Part shown: in pieces, positions 31,950-39,390 of the stretch
How the letters are laid out: each line of letters begins with the position of its first letter
Position numbering within the stretch: position 1 is the first letter of the stretch
From: Flavobacterium luteolum
GTDB lineage: Bacteria; Bacteroidota; Bacteroidia; Flavobacteriales; Flavobacteriaceae
Direction: 5' to 3'
DNA: 64,000 nucleotides
Assembly (NCBI RefSeq): GCF_027111275.1
Contig: NZ_CP114286.1
Location: 1,612,001 to 1,676,000 of the forward strand
Notes under the pieces: generated by a model
The model's input: the letters and a program-made list of their open reading frames with translations, nothing else
Told to the model about the DNA's origin: nothing
Databases searched by the model: none
Translations under genes and position numbers: made by a program

Positions 31950-32759
31950 ATGAATTACTTACAAGCAATTCTTATTGCAATTGTAGAAGGCTTAACAGAA
32001 TACTTACCTGTTTCTTCTACTGCTCACATGATATTTACAAGTTCTTTTTTTGGAATTCAGGAAGATGATTTTGTTAAACTATTTCAAGTTTCAATTCAAT
32101 TTGGAGCCATTTTAGCTGTTGTTGTTTTATACTGGAAAAAGTTTTTTGATTTCACTAAAATCAATTTCTACCTTAAATTAGCTTGCGCAGTTATTCCTGC
32201 ATTGATTTTAGGAAAATTATTTGATGATAAGATTGATGCAATTTTAGGAAATCCGATCCCAATTGCTATTGTGTTAATCCTTGGCGGTGTAATTTTACTA
32301 TTTATTGATAATTATTTTAAAAATCCAACAATTGTCAATGAAGAAGAAATTACAATAAAAAAAGCAGTTACTATCGGTTTTTGGCAATGTCTTGCAATGA
32401 TGCCTGGAACAAGCCGTTCGGCAGCTTCTATAATTGGAGGTATGCAACAAGGCCTTACAAGACAAACTGCAGCTGAATTCTCTTTTTTCTTAGCGGTTCC
32501 AACTATGCTTGCCGTTACAACTTATTCCTTATTTCTAAAAACATATGAAGTTTCACAATTAAAAGGATACGAATTATTAACACAATCAAATGATAACCTT
32601 AAAATGTTCTTAATTGGAAACGTTGTAGCATTTATAGTTGCTATCATAGCTATAAAATTCTTCATCGGAATTATCAAAAAATTTGGTTTTAAACCTTGGG
32701 GCTATTATCGCATTATAGTTGGAATCCTTTTATTAGCTTATTTTTCTTTAAATAAATAG
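31950..32759 (+). CDS. uppP: Undecaprenyl-diphosphatase UppP (BacA type)
   Basis: A 269-residue membrane phosphatase that recycles undecaprenyl pyrophosphate to the monophosphate carrier used for peptidoglycan and other cell-surface polymers. The signature segments are IVEGLTEYLPVSSTAH (11-26, with catalytic Glu13/Glu17) and MPGTSRSAASI (about 150-160). Seven or eight membrane helices are visible and the length is normal. It sits two bases before truB. Confidence 0.97.
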   Translation: MNYLQAILIAIVEGLTEYLPVSSTAHMIFTSSFFGIQEDDFVKLFQVSIQFGAILAVVVLYWKKFFDFTKINFYLKLACAVIPALILGKLFDDKIDAILGNPIPIAIVLILGGVILLFIDNYFKNPTIVNEEEITIKKAVTIGFWQCLAMMPGTSRSAASIIGGMQQGLTRQTAAEFSFFLAVPTMLAVTTYSLFLKTYEVSQLKGYELLTQSNDNLKMFLIGNVVAFIVAIIAIKFFIGIIKKFGFKPWGYYRIIVGILLLAYFSLNK

Positions 32760-32761
32760 AA

Positions 32762-33460
32762 TTGAAAACGGTCGAAGAATATTTAGAAGGACAAGTTTTA
32801 TTGATTGATAAACCTTTAAAATGGAGTTCATTTCAAGCTGTCAATAAATTAAAATACCTTTTAATCAATAAAGTTGGACTTCCAAAGAAATTCAAAATTG
32901 GTCATGCAGGAACGTTAGATCCTTTAGCGACTGGTCTTTTATTGATCTGTACAGGGAAATTCACCAAAAGAATTTCAGAACTTCAAGGTCAGGCAAAAGA
33001 ATATACAGGAACTTTTTATATTGGAGCCACTACTCCATCGTACGATTTAGAAACCGAAATCGATCAGAATTTTCCAACAGAACATATTAACGAAGCTTTG
33101 ATTTATGAAACGGTAAAACAATTTTTGGGCGAAATCGACCAAAAACCGCCAATTTTTTCTGCTATTAAAAAAGATGGTGTTCGTTTATATGAACATGCTC
33201 GCGCAGGAGAATCTATTGAAATTGCAAGCAGAAAAACTACTATTCACGAATTTGAAATCACTAGAATTGCATTACCAGAAGTCGATTTTAGAGTAGTTTG
33301 TTCCAAAGGAACGTACATTCGTTCTTTGGCTTACGATTTTGGGAAAGCCATGAATTCTGGCTCGCATTTAACTGTTTTACGCCGAACTAAAATTGGTGAT
33401 TACGATGTGAAAAATGCGATTGATATTACTTTGTTTGAAGAAGAACTCCTAAAAAAATAA
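32762..33460 (+). CDS. truB: tRNA pseudouridine-55 synthase TruB, TTG start
   Basis: Makes pseudouridine 55 in the T-loop of tRNAs; 232 residues, short because the C-terminal PUA domain is absent. The catalytic motif GHAGTLDPLATG contains the nucleophile Asp53. KPLKWSSFQAVNKL and the KEYTGTFYIGATT strand are typical, as is the RIKSKGTYIRSLAYD-like segment VCSKGTYIRSLAYDFG. The only workable start is TTG at 32762: the next in-frame codons upstream are GAA and ATA before a stop. The start lies two bases after uppP, so translation is coupled. Confidence 0.96.
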   Translation: MKTVEEYLEGQVLLIDKPLKWSSFQAVNKLKYLLINKVGLPKKFKIGHAGTLDPLATGLLLICTGKFTKRISELQGQAKEYTGTFYIGATTPSYDLETEIDQNFPTEHINEALIYETVKQFLGEIDQKPPIFSAIKKDGVRLYEHARAGESIEIASRKTTIHEFEITRIALPEVDFRVVCSKGTYIRSLAYDFGKAMNSGSHLTVLRRTKIGDYDVKNAIDITLFEEELLKK

Positions 33461-33469
33461 AAACCTTGT

Positions 33470-34033
33470 ATGAAGAGAATTTTACTGACTATTGCGTTTA
33501 TTACCTTTTTTAATCCATTTATACATAGTCAGGCAACTAAATTCACATACGCACAATTTGACTTTGCTGTTTCTATAACTGGAAACCCTAATAACACAAA
33601 CGATTATTACGACTCAGAATCAACATCCTCAAATGCTTTTCTTGTCCCAAATGGTTTAGGTTCAAAACTTGGCTATGGAGTTCATTATAAAAAATGGCTA
33701 ACATTTGGTATTCACAGTGGTATTGACTGGAAATGGGATGATAAACTTGTTGCTGTTCCTGTGTTTTTAAATCTTGGTTTAAGTCCAAAAGTGGGACCAG
33801 AAACGCGAATTATGCTACAGGTTGGTTACGGAAAAGGGTTTGCCATAGGACGTGGCAATTTAAATGGAGAATACAAAAAATTAAAACTCGGAATTGGCTC
33901 AGACGATTTTATTCTTTTTGCAGAAATCTGTGATTACGATTTTCCGCTTCATAATCAAAAAAGCATTGGTATGATTTCTTTTGGAATAACTCTTCAGGAT
34001 TTCTTTTATTACTCATCATCAGAAGCAGACTAA
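33470..34033 (+). CDS. Secreted beta-rich protein of unknown function
   Basis: A 187-residue protein with a signal peptide (about 1-20; FFNPFIHSQA). The mature part has repeated amphipathic strands (KLGYGVHYKKWLTFGIHSGIDW, split as KLGYGVHYKKWLTF and GIHSGIDWKWDD; LMLQVGYGKGFAIGRG; GMISFGITLQDFFYY), consistent with a small outer-membrane barrel. No family is recognised. It follows truB by nine bases and may be the last gene of the ftsX-uppP-truB group. The hairpin beyond it has its T-tract on the other strand, so it is not this gene's terminator. Confidence 0.85.
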   Translation: MKRILLTIAFITFFNPFIHSQATKFTYAQFDFAVSITGNPNNTNDYYDSESTSSNAFLVPNGLGSKLGYGVHYKKWLTFGIHSGIDWKWDDKLVAVPVFLNLGLSPKVGPETRIMLQVGYGKGFAIGRGNLNGEYKKLKLGIGSDDFILFAEICDYDFPLHNQKSIGMISFGITLQDFFYYSSSEAD

Positions 34034-34052
34034 ATATTTGATATAAAAAAAA

Positions 34053-34080
34053 GCACATTACTTATCTGAAAGTAATGTGC
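34053..34080 (-). terminator. Minus-strand terminator after the possible 25-residue gene
   Basis: GCACATTACTT (34053-34063) pairs with AAGTAATGTGC (34070-34080). A run of eight T follows only in the minus direction (A tract at 34046-34052), so it ends a leftward transcript. Confidence 0.75.
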
Positions 34081-34123
34081 CAAGCTCCTAAAAATAAGTA
34101 ATTTTATTCCATACTTATATTAG

Positions 34124-34201
34124 TTAATAGTGAGGCACATTCTTCCCTCCAAATAAAAATTTAGAAAAGAAATCATAAAATCTTTCGAATAACTTTTTCA
34201 T
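34124..34201 (-). CDS. Possible 25-residue small protein
   Basis: ATG 34201 opens a 25-codon frame reading MKKLFERFYDFFSKF then LFGGKNVPHY. The first 17 residues would make an amphipathic helix with Phe/Leu/Tyr on one face and Lys/Arg/Glu on the other; GGKNVPHY is a polar tail. The gene has its own downstream minus-strand terminator (34053-34080), about 45 bases after the stop, and occupies an otherwise empty 346-base gap between genes. No Shine-Dalgarno or clear -7 box was found. A membrane-associated small protein is the best guess; chance ORF remains possible. Confidence 0.42.
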   Translation of the reverse strand: MKKLFERFYDFFSKFLFGGKNVPHY

Positions 34202-34379
34202 AATAGTGTACTTTTTAATTGTTGAACATTAAATAAAACACCAATAAAAAGAGTAAATCTGAAAGCTATAATAGATGTGGGATTAGTTTTACTAAGTTAC
34301 GAAATTTAAAACAGGATAAAAAGACTTTAAGATAATTTTATCAACCAACTAACCTGTTTATCAACATATTAAACAAAAT

Positions 34380-34997
34380 CTACAAACGGTTATATTTAAT
34401 ATTCTCCATAATTTCGACTAATTCTTCTTGTGTTGAGATTCCTTTGTCTGCCAAATACCATAATTGCAGATCCGTTTTTATTTTTTCGTCAATAGCACCA
34501 ACTTCTCTTTTATGCTTCGCCATTAATTCAGTTGCTCCTTTTGGTCTTGGTCCCCAATCGGCGCGTACAATTCCGGCTTCTTTGCAAATAATAATCACTT
34601 TTGGAATTGCTCTTCCGCCATTGGTAAGATAGTGACTCATCAAATCATCGTTTTCATCACGAAATGCAATTCTCAGATCGATCTTTTTATGAGAAACCAA
34701 AGCCATTTTATTTAAAATTGGAAGAATTTGAGCTGCATCTCCGCACCAGCCTTCAGAAAGCACTAGCCAGATATAGTGATTGTCTAAGTTTTGAAGTTTT
34801 TCAGCAATAGCATCAGAAACTGTTATCGTTTTTTCCAGCCTATTCATTCTGGCCTCGTTCAATTTGGTGTAATTGGTCAAACTTTCAGATTGTTCGTTTC
34901 CCGTTGATTTTCCTTCAATCAATAAATCGGTTACTATTTTTCTGTATTCAGCATAAGAATGACTATTGAATAATGCTTTGGCTACGACGCTTTTCAT
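34380..34997 (-). CDS. Thioredoxin-family protein with a single active-site cysteine
   Basis: About 205 residues. An N-terminal helical part (about 1-70) precedes a thioredoxin fold: strand YIWLVLSEGWCGDAAQ (active site W-C-G-D-A, Cys85), IDLRIAFRDEND, the cis-Pro region GGRAIPKVIII, and a C-terminal helix. The second cysteine of CxxC is replaced by Ala88, as in the Thioredoxin_9 group, so it is unlikely to be a disulfide reductase by the usual mechanism. No signal peptide: cytoplasmic. ATG 34997 starts the domain neatly (MKSVVAKALFN); the frame extends 23 hydrophobic residues upstream without support. Confidence 0.92.
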   Translation of the reverse strand: MKSVVAKALFNSHSYAEYRKIVTDLLIEGKSTGNEQSESLTNYTKLNEARMNRLEKTITVSDAIAEKLQNLDNHYIWLVLSEGWCGDAAQILPILNKMALVSHKKIDLRIAFRDENDDLMSHYLTNGGRAIPKVIIICKEAGIVRADWGPRPKGATELMAKHKREVGAIDEKIKTDLQLWYLADKGISTQEELVEIMENIKYNRL

Positions 34998-35161
34998 ATT
35001 TGTTTCATTTTTAGGATACAATAAAAATACAAATTTTAGGAAGACGGAGAAAATGACATTTGTCACATTTCAAATTAAATAACTGTGAAGCCTTTGTATA
35101 CTTAAAATTGCAGCGCGAATTAATTTTTTGCAAACATTATTTTTAAAAATCAGAATATGTC

Positions 35162-35169
35162 TATATTTG
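35162..35169 (+). promoter_or_regulatory. -7 box for pyrH
   Basis: TATATTTG, an exact TAnnTTTG match, 22 bases before the pyrH ATG. Confidence 0.6.
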
Positions 35170-35191
35170 CACAAATTAACGCAACACACAC

Positions 35192-35899
35192 ATGAAATAT
35201 AAAAGAATTCTTCTTAAACTTAGCGGCGAAGCCTTAATGGGTGATTTACAATACGGTATTGACCCGAAAAGATTAGGCGAATATGCAGATGAAATCAAGC
35301 AGATTCACGACAAAGGAGTAGAAATTGCTATTGTTATTGGAGGAGGAAATATTTTTAGAGGCGTTGCCGGAGCAAGCTCAGGAATGGACAGAGTGCAAGG
35401 AGATTATATGGGAATGCTTGCAACTGTTATTAACGGAATGGCTTTGCAGGGCGCTCTTGAAGATAAAGGAATGAAAACGCGTCTGCAGACGGCTTTGAAA
35501 ATGGAATCTATTGCAGAACCATACATTAAGAGAAGAGCTGACCGTCACCTTGAAAAAGGCAGAATTGTAATTTTTGGAGCTGGAACCGGAAATCCATATT
35601 TTACAACTGATACAGCTGCTGTTTTAAGAGGTATTGAAATTAATGCGGATGTTATCTTAAAAGGAACTCGCGTTGATGGTGTTTATGACTCTGATCCAGA
35701 AAAAAATGCTTCTGCTGTAAAATTTGATTTTATCTCATTTGACGACGTACTCAAAAAAGGATTAAATGTAATGGACACTACTGCATTTACCTTAAGCCAA
35801 GAAAACAAATTGCCAATCGTTGTTTTTGATATGAATAAAATCGGAAACCTTTTGAAAATCTGCGAAGGCGAAAATATCGGAACTGTAGTAAATATATAG
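35192..35899 (+). CDS. pyrH: UMP kinase
   Basis: Phosphorylates UMP to UDP in pyrimidine nucleotide synthesis; 235 residues, normal bacterial length, hexameric amino-acid-kinase fold. Signatures: [11 protein letters not shown] at the start, [10 protein letters not shown], the [13 protein letters not shown] uridine-binding stretch, [15 protein letters not shown], and [12 protein letters not shown] near the end. It is followed by frr, a very common pairing in bacteria that couples nucleotide supply and translation genes on one transcript. Confidence 0.97.
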   Translation: MKYKRILLKLSGEALMGDLQYGIDPKRLGEYADEIKQIHDKGVEIAIVIGGGNIFRGVAGASSGMDRVQGDYMGMLATVINGMALQGALEDKGMKTRLQTALKMESIAEPYIKRRADRHLEKGRIVIFGAGTGNPYFTTDTAAVLRGIEINADVILKGTRVDGVYDSDPEKNASAVKFDFISFDDVLKKGLNVMDTTAFTLSQENKLPIVVFDMNKIGNLLKICEGENIGTVVNI

Positions 35900-35974
35900 T
35901 CATCAGTAACAGTTTTACAGTCGCGCAAGACTTTAACTGAAAACTGAGAATGAAAACTGAAAACTAAAGAAAAA

Positions 35975-36538
35975 ATGACTGAAGAAATAGACTTTATTTT
36001 AGAAAGTACTGAGGAATCAATGAATGGTACTATTGCACACTTAGAGAAAGAATTTCTTAATATTCGTGCAGGAAAAGCTTCTCCAGCTATGCTTGGAGGT
36101 GTTTTTGTAGATTATTACGGATCTGCAACACCGCTTTCTCAAGTATCTAAAATTAGTGTTCCAGATGCTAGAACAATTACATTACAGCCATTTGAAAAAA
36201 ATATGCTGCAAGCAATTGAAAAAGCAATCTTAATCGCTAACATTGGTTTCAACCCAATGAATAATGGAGATATGGTAATCATTAGCGTACCGCCATTAAC
36301 AGAAGAGCGTCGTCGTGATTTGGCTAAACAAGCAAAATCTGAAGCTGAAGATGCTAAAATTGGTATTCGTAACTCTCGTAAAGATGCTAATACTGATATC
36401 AAAAAATTAGAAAAAGAAGGAACTTCAGAAGACATCTGTAAATCGGCAGAAGAAGAAGTTCAGAACTTAACAAACGCTTATATTAAAAAAATTGATGAGT
36501 TATTGGCTGCAAAAGAAGCCGAAATCATGAAAGTATAA
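35975..36538 (+). CDS. frr: Ribosome recycling factor
   Basis: Splits post-termination ribosomes together with EF-G; 187 residues, the standard length. The three-helix arm and hinge are visible: EFLNIRAGKASPAML, the small domain VDYYGSATPLSQVSKISVPD, LTEERRRDLAKQAKSEAED, and the final helix ITNAYIKKIDELLAAKEAEIM-like end (NLTNAYIKKIDELLAAKEAE). It lies 75 bases after pyrH; the gap contains a degenerate ACTGAAA-word array. A terminator follows. Confidence 0.98.
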   Translation: MTEEIDFILESTEESMNGTIAHLEKEFLNIRAGKASPAMLGGVFVDYYGSATPLSQVSKISVPDARTITLQPFEKNMLQAIEKAILIANIGFNPMNNGDMVIISVPPLTEERRRDLAKQAKSEAEDAKIGIRNSRKDANTDIKKLEKEGTSEDICKSAEEEVQNLTNAYIKKIDELLAAKEAEIMKV

Positions 36539-36559
36539 GTAAGATTTGGTTATAAAATA

Positions 36560-36597
36560 AAAATCCGTTTGGTTTATTGTACCAGACGGATTTTTTT
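36560..36597 (+). terminator. Terminator after frr
   Basis: AAATCCGTTTGGT faces ACCAGACGGATTT with one bulge, then a run of seven T. Confidence 0.88.
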
Positions 36598-36657
36598 ATT
36601 GCTATTTTTGCATACGAAAATTAATTTCTTTTCGTTTTTGAAACTATATCATTCTGT

Positions 36658-39153
36658 ATGAAGCTATTTTGTTTTTTGACTTTGTTTTTTACGCTTACCC
36701 TTCAGGCGCAAATTCAAATAAACGGAATCGTAACCGATTCAAACAACAAACCACTTCCGTTTGCCACCATTACCACTTCAGAAAACAATAACACAATTAC
36801 AGATGTTGACGGTAAGTTTATTTTCAAAATTAGCAACTCAGCCACATCGCTTACTGTTTCTTATATAGGTTTTAAGTCAAAAACCATTGCTTTAATCAAC
36901 AGCAAAACTTTTTATTCAATCTCACTTTTGCAACAAACCGATGATTTAAAAGAAGTTGTTGTTTCTAATGAAAACCCGGCTCTAACGATAATAAAAAAAG
37001 TTATTGCCAATAAAGCTACAAATGATCCTCAGAAAAAGCTCAATAATTTTGAATATAAAACCTATAACAAACTTATTGTAACCGCAAATCCAGATTCGAT
37101 TGACGGCCGTATTGATACTTCGGCGGCGTACAAAGATTTAAATAAAAAAATCATCAATATCGATTCTTCCGATTATAAATTTAAAGAAATTGTAAGCAAG
37201 CAGCATTTGTTTCAGACGGAGAAAGTTTCGCAATATCAATTCGGAAATAACAAATTGAAGGAAACTGTTTTAGGAACAAAAATAGCTGGTTTCAAACAGC
37301 CTATTTATGAAGTTCTGGCTTTCAACCTTCAATCTATTTCAATTTACGATTCGAAGTACGAATTATTTGAAACTAAATATGAAAATCCGATTTCGAAAAA
37401 TGCTCCTTCAAGCTACACTTACAAACTCTTAGACACTGTTAGTATACGAGGCCGCGATACGTACATGATTTATTTCAAAAACAAATCAAAACACAGAGCT
37501 TCAGGATTAGAAGGGGTTTTATATATTGATAAAGAAAATTACGCTGTCGCGAAAGCGGTAATGCGCGTTAAAGGCGTTTTAGACATTAGCGGTATTCATG
37601 AATTTGAATATATTCCGAAAGAGAAAATCTGGTTTCAGAGCAATACCACTTTTAAAATCGTAAAAGGAAAAAATGATGACGATATTCGAATTTTAGGAGG
37701 TACTATTCAATTTGACGGAGATGTTGAAGAGAACTTAGAGCGCAGAAAAAAAGTGGCTTCCGATTTTACTTATCTGCTTTCAGAGAGCAATAGTTTTGAC
37801 ATTCGCGTGAATACCGACGCTCCGATAAAAAACCCTTCGCTTTACATCGAAATAAAAGACGATGCGGCCAAAAAGCCCGAAAGTTTCTGGGAAGCTTACC
37901 GAAAGGAAAATCTTGACTTAAAAAGCCAGAAAACCTATTTATTACTAGACAGTCTTTCTGTTCGAAATAGGATTGAAAAACGTTTAGGGATTGGACGAAA
38001 AATCATTAACGGTTTTTACCCAATTGCCCCAGTCGATTTAGATTTAAAAAAGATTATAAGCTACAACAATTATGAAGGTTTTCGTCTTGGTATAGGCGGG
38101 ATTACAAATGACCGTTTGTCTAAATATTTCCGTGTTGAAGGCTATGGTGCTTACGGAACAAAAGATGGTGTTTTTAAATATAGCGTCGGTGGTGGCGTTT
38201 TGTTAGACAAACACACCAACACTTGGCTTAATGGTTATTATGCCGACGATGTTCGAGAGATAGCAAGTACCGTTTTTAGCGTTGATAAACGCGTTTTTAA
38301 AATTTACGATCCGCGTCCAATCAACATTAGTACTTTTTACGAATATGTGGGATGGCGTGCAAATGTTCAAACCAAATTTATTCCGAAAACAGAGGCTGTT
38401 TTAGAACTTTCGCGAAATTATATCGAACCAAAATTTGACTATCTCTATAATCTAAACGGAAAACTGTATTCTAATTATATTATGACCACAGCAATGCTTT
38501 CTATTGTCTGGGCACCTTTTAGTAATTATATGCAAACTCCGACGGGAAGAAACGAAAGCGATAAAAAATTTCCGAGGTTTACTTTTCAATATACTCAATC
38601 TTTGCCAAATGTTTTTGAAAATGATTTTACTTTTAGCAAAATAGATTTTAAAGCCGAATACGAAAAACAATACTTAAACCGCCAGAAAACAGGTTTGCTT
38701 TTACAAGCTGGTTTGGCAATGGGAGATGTTCCTATAACGCATTTGTACAACACTGCTCCGAATAACTTAACAAAAGAAACGGTTGTTCAGCGTATCACTT
38801 TTGCAGGACGAAATGCTTTTGAAACCATGTATTTTAATGAATTCTTTTCAAGCCAATATCTGATGTTTCAAATTAAACATGGTTTTGACCGACTTACAAT
38901 TTTAAGAAAAGTAAGACCATCTCTAGTTTTAGTTACGAGAATGGCTTGGGGAAGTATGGAAAAACCAGAACAGCATGTTGGTCCAGCTTACAAAACTTTG
39001 GATAAAGGTTATTTTGAATCAGGAATCGAATTGAACAAAATCTTTAAAGGTTTTGGTTTAGGCGGATTTTATAGATACGGTCCAAACCAATTATTGAGAT
39101 TTGAAGATAATATTGCGGTTAAGATTTCTTATGTTCTTGATCTTGGGCTTTAA
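36658..39153 (+). CDS. DUF5686 outer-membrane protein with carboxypeptidase-like domain
   Basis: An 831-residue protein with signal peptide (about 1-18; TLTLQAQ), a carboxypeptidase-regulatory-like domain (about 20-105; QINGIVTDSNNKPLPFATIT, DVDGKFIFKIS), then a large DUF5686 region that ends as a beta-barrel (YRYGPNQLLRFEDNIAVKIS, VLDLGL). It looks like an outer-membrane assembly or anchoring protein; no plug domain or TonB box is seen, so it is not a TonB receptor. Function of DUF5686 is unknown. Single gene between the frr terminator and a palindromic intergenic region. Confidence 0.93.
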   Translation: MKLFCFLTLFFTLTLQAQIQINGIVTDSNNKPLPFATITTSENNNTITDVDGKFIFKISNSATSLTVSYIGFKSKTIALINSKTFYSISLLQQTDDLKEVVVSNENPALTIIKKVIANKATNDPQKKLNNFEYKTYNKLIVTANPDSIDGRIDTSAAYKDLNKKIINIDSSDYKFKEIVSKQHLFQTEKVSQYQFGNNKLKETVLGTKIAGFKQPIYEVLAFNLQSISIYDSKYELFETKYENPISKNAPSSYTYKLLDTVSIRGRDTYMIYFKNKSKHRASGLEGVLYIDKENYAVAKAVMRVKGVLDISGIHEFEYIPKEKIWFQSNTTFKIVKGKNDDDIRILGGTIQFDGDVEENLERRKKVASDFTYLLSESNSFDIRVNTDAPIKNPSLYIEIKDDAAKKPESFWEAYRKENLDLKSQKTYLLLDSLSVRNRIEKRLGIGRKIINGFYPIAPVDLDLKKIISYNNYEGFRLGIGGITNDRLSKYFRVEGYGAYGTKDGVFKYSVGGGVLLDKHTNTWLNGYYADDVREIASTVFSVDKRVFKIYDPRPINISTFYEYVGWRANVQTKFIPKTEAVLELSRNYIEPKFDYLYNLNGKLYSNYIMTTAMLSIVWAPFSNYMQTPTGRNESDKKFPRFTFQYTQSLPNVFENDFTFSKIDFKAEYEKQYLNRQKTGLLLQAGLAMGDVPITHLYNTAPNNLTKETVVQRITFAGRNAFETMYFNEFFSSQYLMFQIKHGFDRLTILRKVRPSLVLVTRMAWGSMEKPEQHVGPAYKTLDKGYFESGIELNKIFKGFGLGGFYRYGPNQLLRFEDNIAVKISYVLDLGL

Positions 39154-39172
39154 TTTTTAAATTCTTTTTTTC

Positions 39173-39320
39173 GCCACGAATTCACAAATTTATGTACGTA
39201 AACTTTGCGAAAATTTTACCGATGAATTTCACAAATTTCCGCTAGTAATCTGCTCAAGTTTGTGCAATTTATCGACAAGTATGTCGTAAAGAAATTCATT
39301 AAAATTCGTGAATTCGTGGC
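39173..39320. repeat. Nested palindrome between convergent genes
   Basis: GCCACGAATTCAC (39173-39185) is matched by GTGAATTCGTGGC (39308-39320). A second inner pair, GATGAATTTC and GAAATTCATT, lies near 39222-39231 and 39291-39300. Confidence 0.65.
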
Positions 39321-39324
39321 TAAA

Positions 39325-39368
39325 AAAAATCCCAAAGCCCAATAAGTAAAATTGGAATTTGGGATTTT
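39325..39368. terminator. Terminator between the DUF5686 and antiporter genes
   Basis: AAATCCCAAAGCCCAAT faces ATTGGAATTTGGGATTT, with A tracts and T tracts on the two sides, so it can serve both convergent genes. Nearly the same as 23337-23382. Confidence 0.75.
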
Positions 39369-39390
39369 AAAATTTTGAAAATTCAAAAGT

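Noticed and set aside
34053..34080. Terminator for the plus-strand gene ending at 34033
   Set aside because: No T tract follows in the plus direction; the T tract is on the minus side.
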